A stretch of DNA of 64,000 nt from Bacteroidales bacterium (GTDB lineage Bacteria; Bacteroidota; Bacteroidia; Bacteroidales; F082). The stretch covers positions 1-64,000 of the forward strand of contig JAKIVD010000008.1 in NCBI GenBank assembly GCA_021647205.1, given 5' to 3'. This document shows, one piece after another, positions 44,324-53,898 of the stretch (the first letter of the stretch is position 1; every line of letters starts with the position of its first letter). The notes under the pieces are model-generated. The model was not told the origin of the DNA, searched no databases, and saw nothing but the letters and a program-made list of their open reading frames with translations. Both the position numbers and the translations under genes were made by a program.

Positions 44324-45220
44324 TTACATGATTATTATTTTCTCCACTGCTTTACGCCCGTCTTTATTGGTAAAAACAAGCAGGTAACTCCCCGAATCAA
44401 GTAAAGTGGTACTGATTGAGTTTGTTCCGGCAGTAAGAGTTTGTCTGCTTAATTCGCTCCCGCTCATATTTATTAGTTGCATTACCACGCCTGTTTCATG
44501 TTGGGGGATTACGATACGCAAATCTTCGGGTGTGACTGCCACGTCAATACCGGTGAGCCCATTATTTTCGCCAATGCCAGAGGGGATGGCAGCATTGTAA
44601 ATTTTCAGGTTCCGCCAATAGCCTTTGAAAGTAAAGCCAATCCCGGCATGCGCATTCAAAAACCTGCTGTCGTTGTTGTGCTCCAACAGAGGCATTAATT
44701 CCTCAATAAGCAAATTACCATTAAAATACAAGCTGAGTTGTTTGAGTGGCCTGTTGTAGGTAAGGGTAACAGAATGCCAGCTATCGAGGCCGGCAACAGT
44801 ATTGGTTTGAAAAAAGTCGCCGTGATCGTTGGCCATCAGCGCCAGGCGGCCCTGTTCGTCCAGGTAAACACCTATCCAGCGCCAGAGCATACCTCCGATA
44901 AAAACGGGTTTGCTAAATTCAGGGTATTCCGCTACCCGGAATTCAAGTTTTAGGGTGAAATCGTCAAAATTAAAATCATTGATGAGCGGGCTGATGATAT
45001 CGGAGCCCGAGGTGTCGCTGTTGTAATAAATTCCATTGGAATAAACACCCCCGTTTTCAAAGGGTGCATTTCTCAATAAGATGTCATCATTGTTTCCGGT
45101 GGCATCGGCTGCATCGCTCACCAACGGATAATTTGCCAAAAGCGAAGTTTGGGCAAACAGGCTGCCGAATGAAAATAAGGCAAGAAGAATTGCAAGTTGA
45201 AGTCTCTTCATCTGTTTCAT
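44324..45220 (-). CDS. T9SS-sorted protein with concanavalin A/LamG-like domain
   Basis: The 298-residue product starts at MKQMKRLQLAILLALF with a signal peptide ending at FAQ; a longer frame to 45301 adds a non-signal leader. Residues ~25-210 form a LamG/concanavalin-like jelly roll (LLANYPLVSDAADATGNNDD, ADYFTLKLEFRV-like strands, LSLYFNGNLLIEEL), usually a glycan-binding module. The last ~70 residues (RIVIPQHETGVVMQLINMSG ... AVEKIIIM) form a T9SS sorting domain. Probably a surface lectin-like protein; ligand unknown. Confidence 0.82.
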   Translation of the reverse strand: MKQMKRLQLAILLALFSFGSLFAQTSLLANYPLVSDAADATGNNDDILLRNAPFENGGVYSNGIYYNSDTSGSDIISPLINDFNFDDFTLKLEFRVAEYPEFSKPVFIGGMLWRWIGVYLDEQGRLALMANDHGDFFQTNTVAGLDSWHSVTLTYNRPLKQLSLYFNGNLLIEELMPLLEHNNDSRFLNAHAGIGFTFKGYWRNLKIYNAAIPSGIGENNGLTGIDVAVTPEDLRIVIPQHETGVVMQLINMSGSELSRQTLTAGTNSISTTLLDSGSYLLVFTNKDGRKAVEKIIIM

Positions 45221-45249
45221 TTTTTTGTTTTTAAAATAATTGATGTGGA

Positions 45250-45257
45250 CAAATTTA
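45250..45257 (-). promoter_or_regulatory. -7 element of the LamG-like gene
   Basis: The minus strand reads TAAATTTG 30 bp before the chosen ATG and lies inside the rejected N-terminal extension, which supports the shorter start. Confidence 0.5.
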
Positions 45258-45472
45258 ATAAAAATGCTTACCCCTTTTCCTTTTTCGCAGTCTCTGCGCA
45301 AAACACCGCTTACTTGGTTTGTTCTCTTAGGGCACCAGCCGAATCAGCGGGGAAATTAAAACACGGCTCAATCAGGGCGCTTAGACAATGAAGTGCTGCT
45401 GTGTCGGATATTTTATTTTTCCTGGTCAAATAATTTATTCAACAGTTTTGCGTTTACTACTAAATCAAAAAC

Positions 45473-45907
45473 ATGAAAATGAAAAAAAATCTCACAATTA
45501 TTTCGGCAACTTTTATCATGGCTGGTCTGTTAATTTGGTCTACTGGTTGCAAAAAAGATGAAAACACGAGCAATGAATTTCTTATTCACATTGACAGCAT
45601 TGTTCATCCTGACACCATCCAGGTAACTGACAAGCTGACCGTTAAGTTTTACGGGGAAGTAGGGACAAATGGCTGCTACTCGTTTAACCGCTTCGAAAAG
45701 GTGGACCTGAGCAATGACGACCCGACAATTGCCATCAAATTTAAAGTGTGGGGGAAGTACGAAGACACCGGCAACTGCACCCAACAGATTGTATATTTAG
45801 ACGGGGCCGAGGTTGGCATCAACGGTTTTACCAAAGGGGCGTTCAGCATTCTTGTTATTCAACCCGACGGGTCGATAATGACCGGCTTGGTGTATGTGAA
45901 AGAGTAA
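45473..45907 (+). CDS. Lipoprotein of unknown function
   Basis: The 144-residue product has a lipoprotein signal (MKMKKNLTIISATFIMAGLL) with lipobox STGC. The mature part is a single beta-rich domain starting HIDSIVHPDTIQVTDKLTVK. It contains two or three conserved-looking cysteines and ends with VYVKE. Similar small lipoproteins are common in Bacteroidota; the role is unknown. It is closed by the terminator at 45985-46012. Confidence 0.75.
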   Translation: MKMKKNLTIISATFIMAGLLIWSTGCKKDENTSNEFLIHIDSIVHPDTIQVTDKLTVKFYGEVGTNGCYSFNRFEKVDLSNDDPTIAIKFKVWGKYEDTGNCTQQIVYLDGAEVGINGFTKGAFSILVIQPDGSIMTGLVYVKE

Positions 45908-45984
45908 ACAGCCAAGAGCCTGAAGACGGACGCCGGGGGGAAGAGTTCTTACTTTTAACTTTTGGCCGTAAATTCACGAAAACA

Positions 45985-46012
45985 CCCGCGCAGTTTCGGC
46001 GCGGGTTTTTTT
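45985..46012 (+). terminator. Intrinsic terminator upstream of prfA
   Basis: CCCGCGC-AGTTTCG-GCGCGGG followed by seven T. Its last T is also the first base of the prfA -7 element TATCTTTG. Confidence 0.85.
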
Positions 46013-46019
46013 ATCTTTG
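46012..46019 (+). promoter_or_regulatory. -7 element of prfA
   Basis: TATCTTTG, 20 bp before the GTG at 46040. It begins inside the T-run of the preceding terminator. Confidence 0.5.
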
Positions 46020-46039
46020 CAACCGTAAAAAACACCAGC

Positions 46040-47119
46040 GTGGAGATTCTTGATAAATTAGAAACCCTGAAAAACAGGCACGAAGAAATTGCCGATCAGA
46101 TGAGCGATCCGGACGTGATGTCGGACATGAAGAAGTTTGTAAAGCTGAACAAGGATTACAAAGAACTCGAAGCCGTCGTGAATGCTTACAAAGATTACAA
46201 ACAATTGTTGTCTGATTTGGAAAGCGCCAAGTCTGTCCTGGCGCATGAAAAAGACCCTGAATTCCGCGAGATGGCCAAAGAAGAGTTGGAAGAGCTGACC
46301 CCCAAAAAGGAAGAGCTGGAAGAAAAAATCAGGCTCTTGCTCATCCCCAAAGATCCGGAGGACGACAAGAATGCCGTGATGGAAATTCGTGCGGGGACCG
46401 GTGGCGACGAAGCTTCCATTTTTGCAGGCGACCTGTTCAGGATGTACCAGAAATTTTGTGAAAACAGCAAATGGAAAGTGGAAGTACTGGAACTGAACGA
46501 GGGCACGGCAGGTGGCTTTAAAGAAATTGTTTTCAACGTTATCGGCGATGGCGCTTACGGTATCCTGAAATTTGAATCAGGTGTGCACCGCGTGCAGCGG
46601 GTACCCAAAACCGAAACACAGGGCCGTGTGCACACCTCTGCCGCTTCGGTGGTTGTCCTGCCCGAAGCCGATGAATTTGATGTGGAACTTCACGACAAGG
46701 ACATCCGCAAAGACACTTTTTGCTCCAGCGGCCCGGGCGGGCAATCGGTCAACACCACTTATTCGGCCATCAGGCTCACACACATCCCCTCAGGTATTGT
46801 GGTAAGTTGTCAGGACGAAAAGTCGCAGATAAAAAACCTTGCCAAAGCCATGAAAGTGTTGCGGACCCGGCTTTACGAACGGGAATACAGCAAATACCTC
46901 GAAGAAATGTCAGGCAAAAGGAAAACCATGGTTTCTACCGGCGACCGCTCAGCCAAAATCCGTACCTACAACTGGCCGCAGGGAAGGGTTACCGATCACC
47001 GTATCAACCTCACACTCTACAACCTGCCGGCCATTATTGACGGCGACATCCGCGATATCATTGAAAAACTACAAATGGCTGAAAATGCGGAAAGGCTGAA
47101 AGAAGAGTTTGAAAGCTAA
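46040..47119 (+). CDS. prfA: Peptide chain release factor 1
   Basis: Recognises UAA and UAG and triggers peptide release. The 359-residue protein contains the GGQ catalytic loop ([20 protein letters not shown]), the peptide anticodon region around [27 protein letters not shown] and the C-terminal [18 protein letters not shown] use GTG at 46040 because homologues start at this point ([16 protein letters not shown]). The 26 upstream in-frame codons run through a terminator and promoter. The gene is followed after 88 bp by pyrF. Confidence 0.94.
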   Translation: MEILDKLETLKNRHEEIADQMSDPDVMSDMKKFVKLNKDYKELEAVVNAYKDYKQLLSDLESAKSVLAHEKDPEFREMAKEELEELTPKKEELEEKIRLLLIPKDPEDDKNAVMEIRAGTGGDEASIFAGDLFRMYQKFCENSKWKVEVLELNEGTAGGFKEIVFNVIGDGAYGILKFESGVHRVQRVPKTETQGRVHTSAASVVVLPEADEFDVELHDKDIRKDTFCSSGPGGQSVNTTYSAIRLTHIPSGIVVSCQDEKSQIKNLAKAMKVLRTRLYEREYSKYLEEMSGKRKTMVSTGDRSAKIRTYNWPQGRVTDHRINLTLYNLPAIIDGDIRDIIEKLQMAENAERLKEEFES

Positions 47120-47207
47120 AGGGTCGCCAGGCAACTGAAAATGAGTATTGAAAACAATCTGCGTAACGAAAATGGCCCAACGGCTATTTGATTTGAAAAA
47201 AGAAAAC

Positions 47208-48041
47208 ATGGACCGAACCCGGCTTTTTCAACAAATCCAAAAAAAGAAATCCTTTCTTTGTGTTGGTCTCGACACAGACATTGAGAAAATCCCGCAACAT
47301 TTATTGCAAGCTGATGATCCTGTTTTCGAGTTCAACAAAGCCATTGTAGAGGCAACTTGTCAGCTCGCGGTAGCCTACAAACCCAACCTGGCTTTTTACG
47401 AAGCCATGGGGCCCAGGGGATGGGAAAGCCTGGCAAAGACTGTGGCACACATCCGCACCACCGATCCCGGCATTTTTCTGATTGCCGACGCCAAACGCGG
47501 CGACATTGGCAATACCTCGGCCATGTACGCCAAAACCTTTTTCGTGACTTATAACTTTGATGCGGTTACCCTTTCCCCATATATGGGGCTTGATACGGTG
47601 GCGCCCTTTCTTTCTTTTACCGGAAAATGGGCTGTTGTCCTTGCCCTTACTTCCAACAAAAGCGCTACCGATTTTCAATACTTCACGGATGGCAAATCGA
47701 AAAAGAAACTGTTTGAAAATGTACTGGAAAAAGGACAAAGCTGGGGGACCCCCGATCAAATCATGTTCGTGGTTGGTGCCACAAAAGCAGAAGCCTTCAA
47801 AGGTATCAGGGAGATTGCACCGGATAATTTCCTGCTGGTTCCCGGCATTGGCGCACAAGGCGGCAGCCTCGAAGAAGTCGCACATTTCGGTATGAACGGC
47901 CATTGTGGCCTGCTGGTGAATTCCTCAAGAGGGATTATTTACGCTTCTGCGGGAACCGACTTTGCCACACGGGCAGCAGACAGTGCCGAAAGCCTGAGAA
48001 AGGAAATGGAAGTGCACCTTCGTCAAAAAGGCCTGCTCTAA
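47208..48041 (+). CDS. pyrF: Orotidine 5'-phosphate decarboxylase, type 2
   Basis: Last step of UMP synthesis. The 277-residue protein is of the longer subfamily 2, with SFLCVGLDTDIEKIPQHL, the catalytic DAKRGDIGNTSAMYA (Lys/Asp network) and VPGIGAQGGSLEEV for phosphate binding. I begin at MDRTRLFQQIQ, where homologues start; two further in-frame ATGs upstream are less likely. Confidence 0.94.
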   Translation: MDRTRLFQQIQKKKSFLCVGLDTDIEKIPQHLLQADDPVFEFNKAIVEATCQLAVAYKPNLAFYEAMGPRGWESLAKTVAHIRTTDPGIFLIADAKRGDIGNTSAMYAKTFFVTYNFDAVTLSPYMGLDTVAPFLSFTGKWAVVLALTSNKSATDFQYFTDGKSKKKLFENVLEKGQSWGTPDQIMFVVGATKAEAFKGIREIAPDNFLLVPGIGAQGGSLEEVAHFGMNGHCGLLVNSSRGIIYASAGTDFATRAADSAESLRKEMEVHLRQKGLL

Positions 48042-48056
48042 GACAAAACCACAGCT

Positions 48057-48734
48057 TTAGTTGTACACATACACCTGCCATTCGCCGGGTTCGGTGATCT
48101 TGAACTCAAACCTGGCGCGATGCTTGGAAGTGTGCAGTTTGTTCCAGGTAATATAAGAGATTTTGCAATAAAACGGGAAGCTTACGTTATCGTAACCAAA
48201 CGAACGTCCCAGCCTGATTTCCCCGCCGCTGGTACCAATAATTGAAAAGTTTTCGATGTTAGTATTGTCAGTCCCGTTTATTAAAATATCTATCAGGATT
48301 TTTGAACCGTCACCGGTTCTTCTAAACCGATACTTTTCAACATATTCCGTTCCAATAACTTCAGGCCTCGCCGGAAGCGGCCCGAGGTATTCGTTTTCTT
48401 TCCATATTCCGGCAATAAGGCTGTCGCCCTTATCAGTTTTTATGGTCAAGACACCCTCACCACTCATTTGTCCATCCACCCATTTACCCTGGTATTCGTC
48501 GCCATTCGCCCAGGTGTATGTGCCATTTCCGTTGGGCAGGCCGCGACGGAACACACCTTCATAGGTGTCTATTCCGATGGCTTTGCCTTTTCCATGGGCA
48601 AGACCCTTCTTGCATTTACCGAAATAATTGCCAACAATAGCAGGGATGAGCACTTGACAATTCTGCTGGGCAATGACGATACTCCCCGTCCCGCTGAAAA
48701 ACAGCACGAACAGGATGACAAGGAGCTTTTTCAT
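48057..48734 (-). CDS. Exported MORN-repeat protein
   Basis: The 225-residue protein has a signal peptide (MKKLLVILFVLFFSGTGSIV) and three to four classical MORN repeats between ~40 and 115 (YFGKCKKGLAHGKGKAIG, TYEGVFRRGLPNGNGTY, EYQGKWVDGQMSGEGVL). A beta-rich C-terminal domain of ~100 residues of unknown type follows. It is convergent with pyrF, 15 bp apart. Likely periplasmic; role unknown. Confidence 0.8.
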   Translation of the reverse strand: MKKLLVILFVLFFSGTGSIVIAQQNCQVLIPAIVGNYFGKCKKGLAHGKGKAIGIDTYEGVFRRGLPNGNGTYTWANGDEYQGKWVDGQMSGEGVLTIKTDKGDSLIAGIWKENEYLGPLPARPEVIGTEYVEKYRFRRTGDGSKILIDILINGTDNTNIENFSIIGTSGGEIRLGRSFGYDNVSFPFYCKISYITWNKLHTSKHRARFEFKITEPGEWQVYVYN

Positions 48735-48856
48735 ATCTATCGTGTTTTTGGGTTATCTGTTAATTGGCCTGTCGCAAAGCCGAAAACCGGCAACCGACTG
48801 GTCATTTAGTGATGATATATTGTTCTTAAATCAACCGACCAAATGAAGAACAACAA

Positions 48857-49885
48857 CTACACACCTTTTATGATTGTCGTCCATTCGTGGGCGTCTTCGA
48901 TTTCCCCTTCCTGAATTCCCCTGAGTGTCTGATACAAACGGGTCGAAACAGGCCCGGCGGCATCGCCATACTCAATGGTTTTGTCATTCATTCTGTCATA
49001 AATCTTTCCAATCGGTGTGATGATTGCAGCCGTTCCACAGGCACCTGCTTCTTCAAACGATTCCAGTTCGTCAATAGCAACCGGACGACGCTCCACTGTA
49101 AGGCCAATGTCTTTGGCAATTTGTTCCAGGCTCATGTTGGTAATGGACGGCAGAATACTCTTGGATTGCGGGGTAATGTACTTTCCATCTTTTATACCAT
49201 AAAAATTTGCGGGGCCTGCTTCGTCGATGTATTTCTTTTCCTTTGCATCAAGGAACAAAACGGAGGCAAAACCGTCCTTGTGCGCCCGGTCGGCAGGGCG
49301 CATGCTGGCCGCGTAATTACCACCTACCTTAATATGCCCGGTGCCGAGGGGGGCCGCACGGTCAAAATCGCGGACAACCTCAATGGCTACCGGTTTAAAC
49401 CCTTCCTTAAAATAAGGGCCAACCGGGCTGACAAATACCATAAACATATACTCCTCAGCAGGCTTTACCCCAATCTGCGGGCCACTCCCAAATAACAGGG
49501 GGCGCAGATAAAGTGTGGCACCTGTTCCATAAGGCGGAATAAAGCGGGCATTCATTTCAACTACCTTAAAAGCAGCCTCTTTAAACAATTCGACAGGCAC
49601 CTCCGCCATCATAATGCCATCAGCAGAATTGCGCATGCGTTTGGCATTATCTTTCCAGCGGAACAAACGAACTTTTCCGTCTTTGCCACGGTAGGCTTTT
49701 AAGCCCTCAAAGGCTTCCTGGCCATAATGCAAGGCCGTAGCGGCCATGTGGATGGAAATGTATTCGGAAGAACTGATTTCGAGTTTCCCCCATTTTCCAT
49801 CACGATAATAACAGCGCACATTGTAGTCGGTTTTGAAATAACCGAAGGGAAGGTTTCCCCAGTCTGCATTTATTGTGTTTTCCAT
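48857..49885 (-). CDS. ilvE: Branched-chain amino acid aminotransferase
   Basis: PLP enzyme of fold type IV that interconverts Leu, Ile and Val with their 2-oxo acids. The 342-residue protein has ALHYGQEAFEGLKAYRGKDG, the Schiff-base lysine in GTGHIKVGGNYAASM and EEAGACGTAAIITPIGKI near the end, as in the BCAT subgroup. Length is normal. It stands alone; no other ilv or leu genes lie in the window. Confidence 0.95.
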   Translation of the reverse strand: MENTINADWGNLPFGYFKTDYNVRCYYRDGKWGKLEISSSEYISIHMAATALHYGQEAFEGLKAYRGKDGKVRLFRWKDNAKRMRNSADGIMMAEVPVELFKEAAFKVVEMNARFIPPYGTGATLYLRPLLFGSGPQIGVKPAEEYMFMVFVSPVGPYFKEGFKPVAIEVVRDFDRAAPLGTGHIKVGGNYAASMRPADRAHKDGFASVLFLDAKEKKYIDEAGPANFYGIKDGKYITPQSKSILPSITNMSLEQIAKDIGLTVERRPVAIDELESFEEAGACGTAAIITPIGKIYDRMNDKTIEYGDAAGPVSTRLYQTLRGIQEGEIEDAHEWTTIIKGV

Positions 49886-50078
49886 TACTGATTTTGGTTT
49901 AAATGTTAAAATTCCGAGCAGCTAATTTAGTAAAAATCGCGTATTGTTTTTTGGCGTTTTAAGCGCAAAAAAGCTATGCGCCTGCTTTTCATCACGTTAG
50001 GCAGGAACATTAACGAAAAATTAAGGGAAATACGTAGAACTCCTGTCCGGATTGCTTTGTGGAAGTTTCATGTCCGTG

Positions 50079-50768
50079 TCAAATACCAAAATCAGGGACC
50101 AGCCACAGCAGCACAGCAATCATCACCAAGGCAGGGAGCATGTTCATGACATTGATTTTTTTTATCTCGAGGATGTTAATCCCGAGCCCAATCAGCAAAA
50201 CACCGCCCACTGCCGACAGCTCAATTACCATGACCTGCGGAAAAAATTCGCCAAAGCCCGCAGCCAGCAAAGTAATCCCTCCCTGGTAAATCAATAAGGG
50301 CACCGCCGAAAACAACACCCCGATGCCAAGCCCCGATGCCAGTGCAATGGACGAAACGCCATCCATCAGCGACTTGATGAGCAACAGTTCCGGGCTGCCA
50401 CCCATCCCTTCTTCGATGGCCCCGAGTATGGTCAGCGAGCCCATGCAATACAGCAGGAAGGCTGTGAGCAGCCCTTCGGTAAATTTCTCATGACCTATTT
50501 TTAACCGCCCTTTCATCGCTTTTCCAAAATGCTCCATTGCCTTTTCCAATTGCAACAACTCTCCGATGACGGCGCCCAGGATAAGCGCCATGACAAGGTG
50601 TAAAACGTGGCTTGTTTTTATGGCCATGGAAAAACCCAAAAACAGGGTAAACAGGCCAATTACCTGGAAAAAAATCCGGATAAAACGTTCAGGCAGTTTT
50701 TTATTGAGTGCCAGTCCGATGGCACTTCCCGCCACGACGGTGATTACATTTATTAAGGTTCCTATCAT
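50079..50768 (-). CDS. DUF554 family membrane protein
   Basis: The 229-residue protein has about seven hydrophobic segments. It shows the DUF554 pattern GTLINVITVVAGSAIGL, MALILGAVIGELLQLE, FLLYCMGSLTILGAIEEG and SGLGIGVLFSAVPLLIYQGG. The family has a putative small-molecule transport role that is not established. Upstream is a (TTTCCTG)n tract. Confidence 0.88.
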   Translation of the reverse strand: MIGTLINVITVVAGSAIGLALNKKLPERFIRIFFQVIGLFTLFLGFSMAIKTSHVLHLVMALILGAVIGELLQLEKAMEHFGKAMKGRLKIGHEKFTEGLLTAFLLYCMGSLTILGAIEEGMGGSPELLLIKSLMDGVSSIALASGLGIGVLFSAVPLLIYQGGITLLAAGFGEFFPQVMVIELSAVGGVLLIGLGINILEIKKINVMNMLPALVMIAVLLWLVPDFGI

Positions 50769-50880
50769 TTGTTTCCTGTTTCCTGTTTCCGGTTGCCCGA
50801 AGCGAAAATATCATTTTTTTTCTTAACTTTATTGCCTAAACCCCGGGGGGTCGCGAACGGAAATTGTCAGCTCAAAGAAA

Positions 50881-51254
50881 ATGAACACTTACGACAGACT
50901 TGTCATTTACTATTTTTCCGGTACGGGCAATGCCAAACGGGCGGCTGAGTGGATTATCGGCAGGCCAGAGAAAAGGGCATGGAAACCTAATTACTGAATA
51001 TTTCACATATGCCGATAATTTATTTCTGCCAGGTGCACCAATACGACCCTTTTGGCCACTTGCAGAAACCCGGCCTTTGGACAGAATTGAGCTATTATTT
51101 TCTTGTGTATGTAGTTGGTACGGTCATTATCTTCGGTGCTTACAAACTGCTTCATCTTTGTCTCCGCTTTACGGTTGTCAATAAGCTGGTTGCCCTCACA
51201 TTGCTTACGAGTTTCAAGTTCTGGCGGCGTTACCGGGCACCAAAAAACCCCTGA
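50881..51254 (+). pseudogene. Flavodoxin/EFR1-type protein relic
   Basis: An ATG opens MNTYDRLVIYYFSGTGNAKR, the FMN phosphate-binding start of EFR1-like flavodoxin-ferredoxin proteins. The frame breaks after ~38 codons; in another frame the text continues QAREKGMET before a stop. From 51009 a third frame reads the expected C-terminal part (LWTELSYYFLVYVVGTVIIF ... SFKFWRRYRAPKNP). The flavodoxin core and both 4Fe-4S motifs are missing. At least one frameshift and one large deletion have occurred. Confidence 0.6.
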
Positions 51255-51334
51255 ACTGGTTTTTGGAACAAATCAATTTACGGAAAGGCTTATTTTTGGA
51301 AAGTGGAAACCCGGCATGGAACCAATACAATAAA

Positions 51335-52483
51335 ATGAAGAAACAAAGAATACTGTATCTTGATAATATCCGGATACTGTTGGCCTTCCTGGTTATTATT
51401 ACACACCTCGCCGTTATTTACGGCGGCGGCGGCGGCTGGTATTACAAAGAAGTGAAGCGGCCCGATGCGGCAACTTCCGCCCTGCTCACCATCATCATCA
51501 TTGCCAACAAGGCATTCCTCCTCGGACTTTTCTTTATGATTTCGGGTATGTTCACTGCGCTGAGTGCGGGCAGAGTCAGCACCGGGAAGTTTGTTGCCGG
51601 GCGTTTTATCCGTTTGGGCATTCCCCTCGCCATCTACGCTCTTGTTGTACACCCGCTGACCAGGGCACTTCAAAACATTTATTTGCACGGACAACATTTT
51701 GAACCACTGACTATTTTTAAAAATAACCTCATATATTTCAACGGTACCGCGGTAGGGCCGCTCTGGTTTGTCGAATTGCTGCTTTTCTTTACCCTGCTTT
51801 TTATGGGGTGGCATGTTTTTTTCCCACGACACGCACCAAGCCTGCCAAAAACTTACGGCAAAGGGTTTCCTGCCACGGGGCAGATAGTGGCTTTTATCGT
51901 TGTTTTATCATTGCTGACTTTTGTTGTCAGGATATGGTTTCCGGTGGGATGGTTGTTTAAACCATTTTCACTCGAACTCGCCAATTTGCTCCAGTACATG
52001 GCATTCTTTGTGGTCGGATTGTATTTGCCCCGGACACGGTGGTTCGATTCGTTAAGCCTGAAAACGGGGAAAGCCTGGATGATAATAACGCTCACAAGTG
52101 TAATTCTGGCTTTCCTGGTACTGCTTACTGTTTCCACTTTCCTTGCTGTCGACATCAATCTTTTCGCCGGCGGGCTGAGTTGGTTGTCGGCACTTTTTGT
52201 GTTCTGGGAGCTTGTTTTCAGCGTGGGCATGGCCATCACCCTCACGGTTTATTTTCGAGAGAAACTCAACCATCAGACCAAAACTGTCCGTTTTTTTTCG
52301 AGAAATGTTTATGCTGCATTTGTTGTTCACCCGCTTGTTATTACCGCACTGGCTTTGTTATTGAAGGACATACATATTTATCCCATGCTGAAATACTTCC
52401 TGCTTGCGCCCTTTGCCATTCTTTCCTCTTTTCTCTTCGGTTACCTGCTCCGCCTGGTCCCCGGAATGAAAAAGATATTGTAA
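51335..52483 (+). CDS. Acyltransferase 3 family membrane protein (paralogue 1)
   Basis: The 382-residue protein has 10 or more transmembrane helices. It shows the family hallmarks: RILYLDNIRILLAFLVIITH at the N-terminus (catalytic His in the first helix), then GPLWFVELLLFFTLLF and VYAAFVVHPLVITALALLL. Members transfer acetyl or other acyl groups to envelope glycans or lipids, or modify small molecules. I start at MKKQRILYLDN. The next gene encodes a close paralogue 105 bp downstream, suggesting tandem duplication and a shared transcript. Confidence 0.88.
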   Translation: MKKQRILYLDNIRILLAFLVIITHLAVIYGGGGGWYYKEVKRPDAATSALLTIIIIANKAFLLGLFFMISGMFTALSAGRVSTGKFVAGRFIRLGIPLAIYALVVHPLTRALQNIYLHGQHFEPLTIFKNNLIYFNGTAVGPLWFVELLLFFTLLFMGWHVFFPRHAPSLPKTYGKGFPATGQIVAFIVVLSLLTFVVRIWFPVGWLFKPFSLELANLLQYMAFFVVGLYLPRTRWFDSLSLKTGKAWMIITLTSVILAFLVLLTVSTFLAVDINLFAGGLSWLSALFVFWELVFSVGMAITLTVYFREKLNHQTKTVRFFSRNVYAAFVVHPLVITALALLLKDIHIYPMLKYFLLAPFAILSSFLFGYLLRLVPGMKKIL

Positions 52484-52587
52484 AAGGACGAAACTACTGC
52501 GGTAAGCTGTCATCAGGCCACAGAAAAAAAACAAATCTTTTTTCCGTATGTTTGGCCAGTCTTTTTCCTGAAAACCATGTACGGCTA

Positions 52588-53760
52588 ATGAGCAAAGAAC
52601 GACTGCATTATATTGACAACATCCGCATCTTGCTGACCCTTTTTGTAATTTTTATCCACATTGCAATGATTTACGGGGCGATGTCAACATGGTATTACAC
52701 CGAGGTAAAGCGGCCTGACGCGGTAACCACGGGAGTGCTCACCATTATTTTACTTTTGGGGAGGTCATGCGGACTCGGTATTTTTTTCGCCCTGGCGGGA
52801 TACATGACCGCATTAAAAATTGTCGAATACAAAGAAAAAGGGAAAAACTACCTGGCTTCGCGTTTGCTCAGACTCGGCATTCCCCTGATGTTTTTTCTGT
52901 TGGTGATTGCCCCGGTAACGAAAAAAATTGTCGGGCTGGTGGTGTACCACCAAAGCTTCAACTTCATCGAAGTTTACCGTAACTATTTTAACTATTTCAA
53001 CGGTTCGCAGGTAGGGCCGCTTTGGTTTGTGGAGCTGCTGATTGTGTTCACCTTGTTGTATATTTTCTGGTTTCATGTTATCCGGAAAGGCAGACCACTT
53101 GCGTTGCCTGAAGCATTCTTACAATTTCCTTCGGCGAAAAACCTCCTCCTGTTTATCGTGCTGCTTTCGGCCTTCACTTTTGCTGTTCGGCTGCAATTCA
53201 GGGAAGGTTACTACTTTCCACCAATGAACCTTGAATTTGCCAACCTGCCACAATACATCATTTTCTTTCTCTTCGGGACTTTGCTTCCGCAAACCAGGTG
53301 GCAAACGAAAATTCCTGCCCGGACAGCAAAAACCTGGCTTGTTGTTGCCCTTGTAAATGTATTTGTGGTGCTGCCTTTAATTTACACTTTTGTTGTTCTG
53401 ACAAAAGGCAACTTTGATGATTATACCGGTGGCCTGACCTGGGCATCATTCATCCTGACCAGTTGGGAGATTGTCAATCTGGTGGCCATTAACATTGCGG
53501 TATTTTATTATTTCCGAAAGTCGGTGAACAAGCAGGGGCGCATCGCCCGTTTTTTTATCCCAAACCTCTATGTGGCCTATGTTGTCCATCCGCTGGTCGT
53601 TATTTTGCTGGCCTTGCTTGTCAGGAACATTCTACTTTACCCCCTCCTTAAAATCACACTGGTTGCCCCTGTGGGTATTTTTGCCTCATTTTACGTTGCC
53701 CATCTGCTGCGTTCAATACCGGGGGTGAAGAAATTGCTGCAGGAACAGGGTATGTGGTAA
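52588..53760 (+). CDS. Acyltransferase 3 family membrane protein (paralogue 2)
   Basis: The 390-residue protein is collinear with the preceding one: LHYIDNIRILLTLFVIFIHI, WYYTEVKRPDAVTTGVL, GSQVGPLWFVELLIVFTLLY and VAYVVHPLVVILLALLV. The shared YYxEVKRPDAxTxxxLT segment after the first helix marks the pair as one subfamily. I choose ATG at 52588; the frame is open from 52039, but that region overlaps paralogue 1. The substrates may differ (inference). The 138-bp gap to 53898 has no convincing gene. Confidence 0.87.
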   Translation: MSKERLHYIDNIRILLTLFVIFIHIAMIYGAMSTWYYTEVKRPDAVTTGVLTIILLLGRSCGLGIFFALAGYMTALKIVEYKEKGKNYLASRLLRLGIPLMFFLLVIAPVTKKIVGLVVYHQSFNFIEVYRNYFNYFNGSQVGPLWFVELLIVFTLLYIFWFHVIRKGRPLALPEAFLQFPSAKNLLLFIVLLSAFTFAVRLQFREGYYFPPMNLEFANLPQYIIFFLFGTLLPQTRWQTKIPARTAKTWLVVALVNVFVVLPLIYTFVVLTKGNFDDYTGGLTWASFILTSWEIVNLVAINIAVFYYFRKSVNKQGRIARFFIPNLYVAYVVHPLVVILLALLVRNILLYPLLKITLVAPVGIFASFYVAHLLRSIPGVKKLLQEQGMW

Positions 53761-53898
53761 ATGCCGGGATTTGTGATACTCAATTTTAAAACCGGCGCCG
53801 GCTTAAACCAGTTTGGGCGACAGTGGAAGGTCAAAAGAGCCCGTGGTGAGCATGCCCGGTTCTCCCCTTGTGGGAAATACCCGCCGAACAGCGGGAAC

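Noticed and set aside
52039-52587. Upstream 183-codon extension of acyltransferase paralogue 2
   Set aside because: Overlaps paralogue 1 in another frame and adds no family sequence; the family start is at 52588.
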